Assembly: GCA_016287995.1 (NCBI GenBank)
Contig: JAEEXW010000120.1
Coordinates: 1 to 7,724, forward strand
Direction: 5' to 3'
Origin: Bacteroidales bacterium
Lineage (GTDB): Bacteria; Bacteroidota; Bacteroidia; Bacteroidales; UBA3824
Length of the DNA: 7,724 nucleotides
The notes under the pieces were generated by a model. That model searched no databases, had not been told where the DNA came from, and saw only the letters and a program-made list of their open reading frames with translations. Below are positions 1 through 6,316 of this stretch, one piece after another. Position 1 is the stretch's first letter, and every line of letters begins with the position of its first letter. The translations under genes and the position numbers were made by a program.

Positions 1-1
1 G

Positions 2-2536
2 GTCTGCAATATGGAAAACTTCGACCCATTGGGAATCCACACCGGCGAATCAATCGTTGTGGCTCCAAGTCAGACGCTTACAAACTCCGAGTTTCACAAA
101 CTCCGCGAAATTGCAATCAAGATAATCCGCCACATCGGCATCGTTGGCGAATGTAACGTGCAGTACGCCCTCGACCCCAACAGCGAGGATTACCGCGTTA
201 TAGAGGTCAATGCAAGACTTTCACGCTCATCGGCTTTGGCATCAAAGGCAACAGGCTATCCTCTCGCATTCGTCGCCGCAAAACTCGGTCTCGGCTATGG
301 TCTCCACGAACTCAAAAACACTGTCACAAAGGTAACTACGGCTTGTTTTGAGCCGGCGTTGGACTATTGCGTTGTGAAAATCCCGCGTTGGGACCTCAAC
401 AAATTCGTGGGTGTCAGCAAGGAAATCGGCTCGGCAATGAAGTCGGTCGGCGAAATTATGGCAATCGGACGCACCTTTGAGGAGGCAATTCAGAAGGGTT
501 TGAGGATGATTGGTCAAGGTATGCACGGATTCATCGCAAATAAGCACATCGAAAACATCCAAAAGGAACTTACCGAGCCTACCGACATGAGAATTTTTGC
601 GATTGCGGACGCTTTTGCTGACGGTTTTTCAATCGACAAAATTCACGACCTTACAAAAATTGACAAGTGGTTTTTGTATAAACTTCGTCATATTTACGAT
701 TTGGGCGAAGAACTTCAAAAGTTCAATTCGATGGAAGAAATCCCCGACGAATTTATCCGAACCGTCAAAAAAATGGGATTTTCGGATTTTCAAATTGCAA
801 AACTCGTCTACAAACATCAAAAAACCGACATCACTTCGGATATGATGTTAGTCAGAAATTATCGTAAACAAAGAGGAATCACCCCGTTTATAAAGCAAAT
901 TGACACTCTTGCGGCTGAATATCCCGCTCAAACTAATTATCTTTATGTAACTTACAACGGTATTGAACACGACATCGAATTTTTCAACGACCAAAAATCT
1001 GTCATCGTTTTGGGCTCGGGCGCGTACCGTATCGGAAGTTCTGTCGAGTTTGACTGGTGCGGCGTAAATGCCATTAACACAATACGTAAGAGAGGTTTGA
1101 GGTCAATTATGATTAACTACAATCCCGAAACCGTCTCTACCGATTATGACACTTGCGACAGACTTTATTTTGACGAGTTGTCGTTTGAAAGGGTTTTAGA
1201 TATTTATGACTTGGAACTTCCCAAAGGAATTGTTGTTTCGACCGGCGGTCAGATTCCTAACAACTTGGCAATGAGACTGGATGAAGTTAATGTCCCCGTT
1301 CTTGGAACTTCACCGCTCAACATCGACAAAGCCGAAGACAGAAACAAGTTTTCAGAACTTTGCGACAAGTTCGGCATTGACCAGCCTCGTTGGAAGGAAC
1401 TCACTCATATTGACGATATTATGACTTTTGCTGACGAAGTCGGATTCCCGCTTTTGATTCGTCCTTCGTATGTGCTTTCGGGTGCGGCGATGAGCGTTGT
1501 CAGCAACAAAACTGAGTTGGAACACTTTTTAAAACTTGCGGCGACAGTATCAAAACAATACCCCGTTGTCGTAACACAGTTTATTGAAAACGCAAAAGAG
1601 GTTGATTTTGACGCTGTTGCGCAAAACGGTGAATTAATTATTTACGCGATTTCAGAACATCAAGAATTTGCGGGCGTACATTCGGGCGACGCTACAATGT
1701 TGTTTCCGCCACAAAAACTTTACGTTGAAACCGTCCGTCGTATCAAACAGATTGCTAAGAAGTTAGCAAAAGCGTTGGAGATTTCGGGACCTTTCAATAT
1801 GCAGTTTTTGGCAAAAGACAACGACATAAAAGTTATCGAACTGAATTTAAGGGCTTCGCGCTCGTTCCCGTTTGTGTCAAAAGTCTTGAAAACCAACTTT
1901 ATAGAATATGCAACGGACATAATGCTCGGCATAAAAGTTACGCCACCTGCCAAAACGCTTTTTGATTTGGAATATGTCGGCATAAAAGCACCTCAGTTTT
2001 CGTTCTCACGTTTGGCAAAGGCAGACCCTGTTTTGGGCGTTGAAATGGCTTCAACAGGTGAAGTCGGCTGTTTAGGCGAGAATTATTACGAAGCAATTTT
2101 GAAAGCCATGCTTTCGGTCGGAAACAAAATTCCTGAGAAAAACATTTTGGTTTCCTCTGGTCCGCTGAAAGACAAACTGACCTTGTTAGAACCTGTTAAA
2201 TTATTGATAGAGAAGGGTTACAACGTATATTGTACGCGCGGAACATCAAACTTTTTCCACGACAACGGCGTTGAGACCATAACTTTGAACTGGCCTGACG
2301 ATGACCGCAAACCGAACATTGCGGATTACATCAAGGAGCATAAGATTGATTTGGTTATCAACATTCCGAAAAACCTTTCAAAGACGGAGTTGGACAAGGA
2401 TTACGTTATCCGCCGCATGGCGATAGACTTCAACATTCCGCTTTTGACAAATTCGCGTCTTGCTGCGGCGTTCTGTACGGCGTTTGCAAGGCACTCGGTA
2501 AAGGAACTGGAAATAAAACCGTGGAATGAATATTAA
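2..2536 (+). CDS. carB: Carbamoyl-phosphate synthase large subunit, 5' end cut by window
   Basis: CarB makes carbamoyl phosphate from bicarbonate, ATP and ammonia delivered by the glutaminase subunit CarA, for pyrimidine and arginine synthesis in the cytoplasm. The frame is open to the left edge (V-C-N before the first ATG at 11), so that ATG is internal; by comparison with the roughly 1,070-residue E. coli protein about 230 residues are missing. Counting from that ATG, residues 1-165 end the first ATP-grasp domain (GIHTGES; E65, N67, R69 in a metal-binding IEVNAR). About 170-330 is the oligomerisation domain. A second ATP-grasp half follows, with GSGAYRIGSS near 335, HSGDAT at 557 and IELNLR at 610. 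Residues about 710-830 form the MGS-like allosteric domain (TRGTSNFF near 742). The wording IVGECN, VNARLSRSS and NLRASRSFPF is closer to animal CAD/CPS1 than to E. coli CarB. It ends with a TAA; I see no convincing terminator behind it. Function is certain; the effector is not predictable. Confidence 0.97.
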   Translation, partial: VCNMENFDPLGIHTGESIVVAPSQTLTNSEFHKLREIAIKIIRHIGIVGECNVQYALDPNSEDYRVIEVNARLSRSSALASKATGYPLAFVAAKLGLGYGLHELKNTVTKVTTACFEPALDYCVVKIPRWDLNKFVGVSKEIGSAMKSVGEIMAIGRTFEEAIQKGLRMIGQGMHGFIANKHIENIQKELTEPTDMRIFAIADAFADGFSIDKIHDLTKIDKWFLYKLRHIYDLGEELQKFNSMEEIPDEFIRTVKKMGFSDFQIAKLVYKHQKTDITSDMMLVRNYRKQRGITPFIKQIDTLAAEYPAQTNYLYVTYNGIEHDIEFFNDQKSVIVLGSGAYRIGSSVEFDWCGVNAINTIRKRGLRSIMINYNPETVSTDYDTCDRLYFDELSFERVLDIYDLELPKGIVVSTGGQIPNNLAMRLDEVNVPVLGTSPLNIDKAEDRNKFSELCDKFGIDQPRWKELTHIDDIMTFADEVGFPLLIRPSYVLSGAAMSVVSNKTELEHFLKLAATVSKQYPVVVTQFIENAKEVDFDAVAQNGELIIYAISEHQEFAGVHSGDATMLFPPQKLYVETVRRIKQIAKKLAKALEISGPFNMQFLAKDNDIKVIELNLRASRSFPFVSKVLKTNFIEYATDIMLGIKVTPPAKTLFDLEYVGIKAPQFSFSRLAKADPVLGVEMASTGEVGCLGENYYEAILKAMLSVGNKIPEKNILVSSGPLKDKLTLLEPVKLLIEKGYNVYCTRGTSNFFHDNGVETITLNWPDDDRKPNIADYIKEHKIDLVINIPKNLSKTELDKDYVIRRMAIDFNIPLLTNSRLAAAFCTAFARHSVKELEIKPWNEY

Positions 2537-2569
2537 CAAAAAAAGTTTTTACTAAAAAATTAAAAAAAA

Positions 2570-2601
2570 TTTGTTTGTTGAAAAAAATTAATATATTTTT
2601 G
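2570..2601 (+). promoter_or_regulatory. Bacteroides-type promoter of the ferredoxin gene
   Basis: A TTTG at 2570-2573 and a TATTTTTG at 2594-2601 match the -33 (TTTG) and -7 (TAnnTTTG) elements of the main Bacteroidota sigma factor, with 20 bases between them, which is within the usual range. Transcription would start near 2608 and give a leader of about 45 bases before the ATG at 2654. The surroundings are extremely AT-rich, so TTTG matches are easy to find by chance; spacing and location support this one. A second TTTG at 2574-2577 leaves only 16 bases and is less likely. The whole carB-ferredoxin spacer (2537-2653) is otherwise A/T runs plus the repeat described separately. Confidence 0.6.
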
Positions 2602-2605
2602 CAGC

Positions 2606-2640
2606 ACAAACAATCAATTTAGTTACAAACAATCAAATTT
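2606..2640 (+). repeat. Direct repeat in the ferredoxin leader
   Basis: The 12-base motif ACAAACAATCAA occurs at 2606-2617 and again at 2625-2636, so the copies start 19 bases apart; both run on into similar A/T bases (ATTT-like ends at 2620 and 2640). The pair lies just downstream of the predicted -7 box and ahead of the ATG at 2654, so it overlaps the likely transcription start and untranslated leader. Such a tandem arrangement could bind a regulator or simply be a local duplication in low-complexity DNA. The sequence alone does not decide this. Confidence 0.55.
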
Positions 2641-2653
2641 AAAATTAAGAATT

Positions 2654-2824
2654 ATGGCATACGTAATCAGTAAGACGGATTGTCAGGCATGTGGAACATG
2701 CAAAGACGAATGTCCTCAGGAAGCAATCATCGAAGGCGATGTATATTCTATTGACCCCGAAAAATGTGTTGAATGTGGAGCATGTGCAGACGCTTGTCCC
2801 TGCGGAGCAATCACACAAGGATAA
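2654..2824 (+). CDS. Small 2[4Fe-4S] ferredoxin, 56 aa
   Basis: This short gene encodes a bacterial, clostridial-type ferredoxin, a soluble low-potential electron carrier in the cytoplasm. Two CxxCxxCxxxCP motifs are complete: C10, C13, C16, C20 and C38, C41, C44, C48. In this fold each cluster is held by three cysteines of one motif and the last of the other. The length of 56 residues is normal for the family. A ninth cysteine, C50, follows directly in CPCGAI, where a valine is common. The ATG at 2654 gives the expected MAYVI start; no Shine-Dalgarno sequence precedes it, only an A-rich leader, as is usual in Bacteroidota. The gene has its own predicted promoter and terminator and appears to be transcribed alone. 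Its partners cannot be named from this window; pyruvate:ferredoxin oxidoreductase or hydrogenase are typical for anaerobes, which is inference. Confidence 0.95.
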   Translation: MAYVISKTDCQACGTCKDECPQEAIIEGDVYSIDPEKCVECGACADACPCGAITQG

Positions 2825-2857
2825 TCCGAAGTAAAAAAGAAAATAATTTTCTATTAA

Positions 2858-2903
2858 AAAAATGCAGGAGAAATTTTTATTAAAAATTGTCTCCTGCATT
2901 TTT
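2858..2903. terminator. Two-way intrinsic terminator between ferredoxin and lpxA
   Basis: A perfect 14-base inverted repeat pairs 2858-2871 with 2890-2903, with GCAGGAGA as its GC-containing core. After one unpaired base (2889) a further 7 A/T pairs (2872-2878 with 2882-2888) close on a 3-base loop. T-runs follow the core on the plus strand, and the A-run at 2856-2862 gives the same on the minus strand, so it can end transcripts from both sides. It lies 33 bases after the ferredoxin stop and 4 bases beyond the lpxA stop codon, as expected between converging genes. Confidence 0.9.
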
Positions 2904-2907
2904 CTTT

Positions 2908-3687
2908 TTACAATTTTGGACCCTTTAAAATTCCGTGTTCACTTCTTGCGATAAAATTCAAGATTTCATCTTTTTCTTTACAATCTGGTATTTCCATTTT
3001 AATTTTTTCTATCGCTTTTGAAAGGTTTAATTCTGATTGGTAAATAAACCGATAACAGTTTTTGATGTTCAAAATCTGCTCCTCAGTAAACCCTCTGCGC
3101 TGCATTCCAACGATGTTGATTCCGCAAAACTGAATCGGCGTTCTGCCCGCATACGAATACGGCGGAATGTCCTTGTTGACACCCGACATACCCGAAGCCA
3201 TGGAATGTGCGCCGATTTTCGAGAACTGAACTATCGCCGAACCGCCGCCGATAACAGCCCAATCGTCAATTTCAACCTCGCCCGCAATCTGTGTCGCGTT
3301 GCTGATAACCAAATGACTGCCCAAAACACAGTCGTGTCCCACGTGGCAGTAAGCCATTATCAGGTTGTTTGACCCGATAACAGTCTTTCCGCGCGAAGCC
3401 GTGCCGCGGTTGAGAGTTACACATTCCCTGAACGTGTTGTTGTCGCCGACTTCAAGAGTCGTGTACTCGCCTTTGAATTTCAAGTCCTGAGGTACCGCGC
3501 CGATTACCGCACCCGGAAAAATCAGGTTGTTTTTACCGAGCCGCGTTCCGGAGCAAACCCTTACGTTTGACATCAGACGGCAGCCGTCGCCGATTACAAC
3601 ATCGTCGTCAATCACGCAAAACGGCCCTATTTCAACGTTTTCGCCGATTTTGGCATTCGGATTTATTTCGGTTAATTTATGTATCAT
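2908..3687 (-). CDS. lpxA: UDP-N-acetylglucosamine O-acyltransferase LpxA
   Basis: LpxA starts lipid A synthesis: it moves a 3-hydroxyacyl chain from acyl carrier protein to O-3 of UDP-GlcNAc in the cytoplasm, working as a trimer. The 259 residues match the family length. Residues about 5-185 are hexapeptide repeats of a left-handed beta helix, followed by a helical C-terminal domain. An almost gapless match to E. coli LpxA with an offset of 7 places the catalytic base H125 at H118 (VGHDC) and H122 at H115. E. coli H144 and H160 become E137 and V153. G166 sits at the E. coli G173 position, which limits acyl-chain length when replaced by a larger residue. The downstream PPYSYAGRTPIQFCGIN and MQRRGF blocks are typical. 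The ATG is 4 bases after the lpxC/fabZ stop with no visible ribosome binding site, so translational coupling is likely. It is the last gene of the operon within this window. Confidence 0.96.
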   Translation of the reverse strand: MIHKLTEINPNAKIGENVEIGPFCVIDDDVVIGDGCRLMSNVRVCSGTRLGKNNLIFPGAVIGAVPQDLKFKGEYTTLEVGDNNTFRECVTLNRGTASRGKTVIGSNNLIMAYCHVGHDCVLGSHLVISNATQIAGEVEIDDWAVIGGGSAIVQFSKIGAHSMASGMSGVNKDIPPYSYAGRTPIQFCGINIVGMQRRGFTEEQILNIKNCYRFIYQSELNLSKAIEKIKMEIPDCKEKDEILNFIARSEHGILKGPKL

Positions 3688-3691
3688 ATCA

Positions 3692-5083
3692 CTATTTGTT
3701 TTTTGTAACCATTGCCGTAAACTCGCCTTCCGAAATCACCTGACCGTTTACAAAAGTCTGTCCTTTCATCATCACAATTCCCCTGCGTATAGGCTCTGTC
3801 ATTTCAAGACGGAAAACCAGCACGTCGCCCGGAACGGCTTTGGATTTGAATTTAACTTTGTCAATTTTTAAGAAATACGTCGAATATCTTTCGGGTTCGT
3901 CAACATTGTTGAGAACGAGGATTCCGCCCGTCTGACCCATGGCTTCGAGTTGAAGAACGCCCGGAAATACAGGCTCGCTCGGAAAATGTCCCTGGAAAAA
4001 CGCCTCATTGTAAGTCAGGTTTTTAACGCCGACAACCACCGTTTTTGACATTTCAATAATCTTGTCAACAAGCAAGAACGGAAATCTGTGCGGCATCAAC
4101 TGCTTGATTTTGTTGACGTCCATTACCGGGGCTTTGAAAATGTCAAATTCAACGCGGTTTTCTTTTTGCTTTGTTTTTATGTGCTGACGGATAATTTTTG
4201 CAAACTCAACGTTTGAAAAATGTCCGGGACGTGTCGCGAAAACTTTTCCTTTGAACGGTATGCCTACCAGTGCCAAATCGCCCGCCAAATCAAGAAGTTT
4301 GTGTCTTGCAGGCTCGTTTGCAAAAATCAACGCCTTTTCGTTGAGAATGCCTTTTCTGCCAGAAAACTCAACGCTCTGTTTGCCTAAAAGTTTTGCAAGT
4401 TCATCGATTTTGTCCTGCGGCATTTCGTTTTCCATGATAACGAGAGCATTGTCGAGACTGCCGCCTTTTATAAGATTGTTTTTTGCTAAAAATTCAAGTT
4501 CTTTTGTAAAAACAAATGTCTTACAAGGTGCAATTTCTTTGTCATAACCTTCAAATTCTATTGTTGAGGCAAACTGAGATCCGAGAACCTGAGGGTTATA
4601 ATCAATCATCGTATTGATAGAATATTTCTCGTCAGGAATTAAAGTAAACTCAATACCTTTTTCGGGGTTTGAATATGTAAGGTTTTCTTTTATTACAAAA
4701 AAGTTTTTCTCAGCCTCCTGCTCAACTATTCCCGCCTGCTGCAAGGCTTCAACAAAAGGTTTTGCGCTGCCGTCAAGAATCGGAGTCTCGGCGTTGTTGA
4801 TTTCGATTAACACGTTGTCAACTCCAAGACCTGCGAGAGCAGACATAACGTGCTCAATAGTGCCGACTTTTGCTTCGCCGTTAGCGATTGCAGTAGAGCG
4901 CGAAGTATCGCAAACGTTTTCCGCCAAAGCGCGGATTTCGGGTTGGTTTTCCAAGTCAACACGCTTAAAACGTATTCCAAAATTTTCGGCTGCGGGCAAA
5001 AATTTCATTTCTACCTCAACGCCTGTATGCAAGCCGCTGCCTTTGAGAACTTTTGACGGCTCTTTTATGGTTTTTTGCTTCAT
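3692..5083 (-). CDS. lpxC/fabZ: Fused LpxC deacetylase / FabZ 3-hydroxyacyl-ACP dehydratase
   Basis: This is one 463-residue protein with two enzymes, an arrangement known in Bacteroidota. Residues 1 to about 305 are LpxC, the zinc enzyme that removes the N-acetyl group from UDP-3-O-acyl-GlcNAc, the committed step of lipid A synthesis. It keeps catalytic E77 and zinc ligands H78 (TIEH), H261 and D265 (HKLLD), plus H288 (RPGHFSN). Residues about 313-463 are FabZ, which dehydrates 3-hydroxyacyl-ACP in fatty-acid elongation, with PHRFPFLLVD at 331-340, catalytic H366 in QGHFP and E380 in LEAMGQ. Both sites look intact. The ATG overlaps the lpxD stop as ATGA (5080-5083), so translation is probably coupled. 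The frame ends with a TAG followed directly by an in-frame TGA, and lpxA starts right after. The FabZ half uses the same substrate pool as LpxA and LpxD, which suggests flux balancing (inference). Confidence 0.97.
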   Translation of the reverse strand: MKQKTIKEPSKVLKGSGLHTGVEVEMKFLPAAENFGIRFKRVDLENQPEIRALAENVCDTSRSTAIANGEAKVGTIEHVMSALAGLGVDNVLIEINNAETPILDGSAKPFVEALQQAGIVEQEAEKNFFVIKENLTYSNPEKGIEFTLIPDEKYSINTMIDYNPQVLGSQFASTIEFEGYDKEIAPCKTFVFTKELEFLAKNNLIKGGSLDNALVIMENEMPQDKIDELAKLLGKQSVEFSGRKGILNEKALIFANEPARHKLLDLAGDLALVGIPFKGKVFATRPGHFSNVEFAKIIRQHIKTKQKENRVEFDIFKAPVMDVNKIKQLMPHRFPFLLVDKIIEMSKTVVVGVKNLTYNEAFFQGHFPSEPVFPGVLQLEAMGQTGGILVLNNVDEPERYSTYFLKIDKVKFKSKAVPGDVLVFRLEMTEPIRRGIVMMKGQTFVNGQVISEGEFTAMVTKNK

Positions 5084-6105
5084 TTCTTTGAATCTTCAAG
5101 TTTTAAATTTTCCAAATCTTTCAATAAATCAGGCAGTTTTTTGAGAATGATCTGTGTCTTAAAAAACTGCATTTGCGGAACAGCCGGATAACCGATATAA
5201 GTTCCCGCTTCTTTAAGTTTGTGGCTGACTCCCGTTTTGCCGCCAAATTTGCAGTTATCAGGCAAAGACATGTGTCCTGCAAAACCGCATTGTCCGCCCG
5301 CCATAGTATTTTTGCCGATAATGGTGCTGCCTGCCAAACCGCATTGAGCCGCCATAACGGTGTTTTCGCCGATTTCGCAGTTGTGGGCTACATGGCAAAG
5401 GTTATCGAGTTTTACACCCTTGTGAATGATTGTGCTGCCCATTGTTGAGCGGTCAATCGTAACGTTTGCACCGAGTTCCACATCGTCTTCGATAATAACG
5501 TTTCCGATTTGCGGAATCTTGTAGTAAGTGCCGTCTGCCTGAGGAGCAAAACCAAAACCGTCAGAGCCGATTACCGTTCCGGCATGAACGGTTACATTAC
5601 TGCCCAAAACGCAGTCCTTGTAGATTTTAACGCCGGAATAAAGCGTAACGTTGTCGCCGATTTTCACGTTTTCGCCGATATAAACCTGCGGATAGATTTT
5701 TACGTTTTTACCCAATTTAACGCCTTTTGCAACGTATGCAAACGCGCCGAGATAAATTCCGTCAGGGAGTTCCACACCTTCGGCTACAAAACTCGGCTGC
5801 TCCACTCCGATAGGTTTTGCGATTGACTGTTCGTAAAGTTGAAGCAGTTTTGCAAGACATTCGTAAGCGTTGTCAACACGGATTAAAGTTGCCTTGACAG
5901 GTTTTTCGGGGTTGAACTCCTTGTTAACCAAAACGATAGAGGCTTCTGTCGTATAAATATAAGGTGTGTATTTGAGGTTAGAAAGGAAAGTCAGCGTTCC
6001 TTTTTTGCCGCTTTCGATTTTAGAAACGGAGGAAACGGTAACATTTTCGTCGCCGTCCACCTGCCCTCCTAAATATTGTGCTATGATTTTTGCCGTAAAT
6101 TCCAT
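5080..6105 (-). CDS. lpxD: UDP-3-O-acylglucosamine N-acyltransferase LpxD
   Basis: LpxD adds the second 3-hydroxyacyl chain, from acyl-ACP to N-2 of UDP-3-O-acyl-glucosamine, the third step of lipid A synthesis in the cytoplasm. From the ATG at 6105 it has 341 residues, the usual length. About 1-100 is the uridine-binding N-terminal domain (MEFTAK, KIESGKKGTLTFLSN). About 105-310 is a left-handed beta helix of hexapeptide repeats with VIGSDGFGFAP, and H238 and H241 in LCHVAHNC (H241 the likely catalytic base) and H278 in FAGHM. A C-terminal helix ends the protein. The frame extends to a GTG at 6123, but family members begin at MEFTA and that GTG lies inside the predicted -7 box, so the ATG is preferred. 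It is the first gene of the lpxD-lpxC/fabZ-lpxA operon and overlaps lpxC/fabZ by 4 bases. Confidence 0.96.
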   Translation of the reverse strand: MEFTAKIIAQYLGGQVDGDENVTVSSVSKIESGKKGTLTFLSNLKYTPYIYTTEASIVLVNKEFNPEKPVKATLIRVDNAYECLAKLLQLYEQSIAKPIGVEQPSFVAEGVELPDGIYLGAFAYVAKGVKLGKNVKIYPQVYIGENVKIGDNVTLYSGVKIYKDCVLGSNVTVHAGTVIGSDGFGFAPQADGTYYKIPQIGNVIIEDDVELGANVTIDRSTMGSTIIHKGVKLDNLCHVAHNCEIGENTVMAAQCGLAGSTIIGKNTMAGGQCGFAGHMSLPDNCKFGGKTGVSHKLKEAGTYIGYPAVPQMQFFKTQIILKKLPDLLKDLENLKLEDSKK

Positions 6106-6122
6106 AACTGCATAATTTTGCA

Positions 6123-6153
6123 CAAAACTAATAATTCTATTTGAAACTGCAAA
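6123..6153 (-). promoter_or_regulatory. Bacteroides-type promoter of the lpxD operon
   Basis: Read on the minus strand, a TTTG at 6153-6150 and a TAGTTTTG at 6130-6123 match the -33 and -7 elements of the Bacteroidota consensus, with exactly 19 bases between them. Transcription would begin near 6116, leaving a leader of only about 11 bases before the lpxD ATG at 6105. This is the best promoter match in the window and the only candidate I see for the whole lipid A operon. The divergent spacer between it and the hydrolase promoter (6154-6246) shows no further recognisable element. Confidence 0.7.
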
Positions 6154-6246
6154 TTTTTTTTATATTTTTTAAAAAATCAACCGCAAACAGCAATAATTTT
6201 TAACCCGGCAAAGCCTCTTCACATTAACAAAAAATATTTCCAAGCA

Positions 6247-6281
6247 TTTGCACTTTTCTTAAAAAATTCTTTTTACATTTG
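6247..6281 (+). promoter_or_regulatory. Possible promoter of the serine hydrolase gene
   Basis: TACATTTG at 6274-6281 fits the -7 element TAnnTTTG. The nearest upstream TTTG is at 6247-6250, which leaves 23 bases between them, longer than the usual 19-21, so the -33 assignment is weaker than for the other two promoters. Transcription would start near 6288 and give a leader of roughly 29 bases, A-rich and without a Shine-Dalgarno sequence, before the ATG at 6317. Confidence 0.5.
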
Positions 6282-6316
6282 CCAAAACAATATTCACTCA
6301 AAAAAAATCACACAAG

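Noticed and set aside
2537..2570. Possible terminator behind carB in A/T runs
   Set aside because: The pairings (for example TTTTT at 2546-2550 with AAAAA at 2554-2558) consist only of A-T pairs with a 3-base loop and no GC core, so they are expected by chance in such AT-rich DNA.
2645..2899. 84-codon minus-strand frame opposite the ferredoxin
   Set aside because: Its cysteine richness mirrors the ferredoxin codons on the other strand, and it runs through the terminator hairpin.
4614..5144. 176-codon plus-strand frame opposite lpxC and the end of lpxD
   Set aside because: It lies antisense to well-conserved genes, matches no family and has no promoter; the length follows from codon bias on the other strand.
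6106..6123. GTG start for lpxD six codons upstream
   Set aside because: It overlaps the predicted promoter -7 box and adds six residues absent from the usual MEFTA start of the family.
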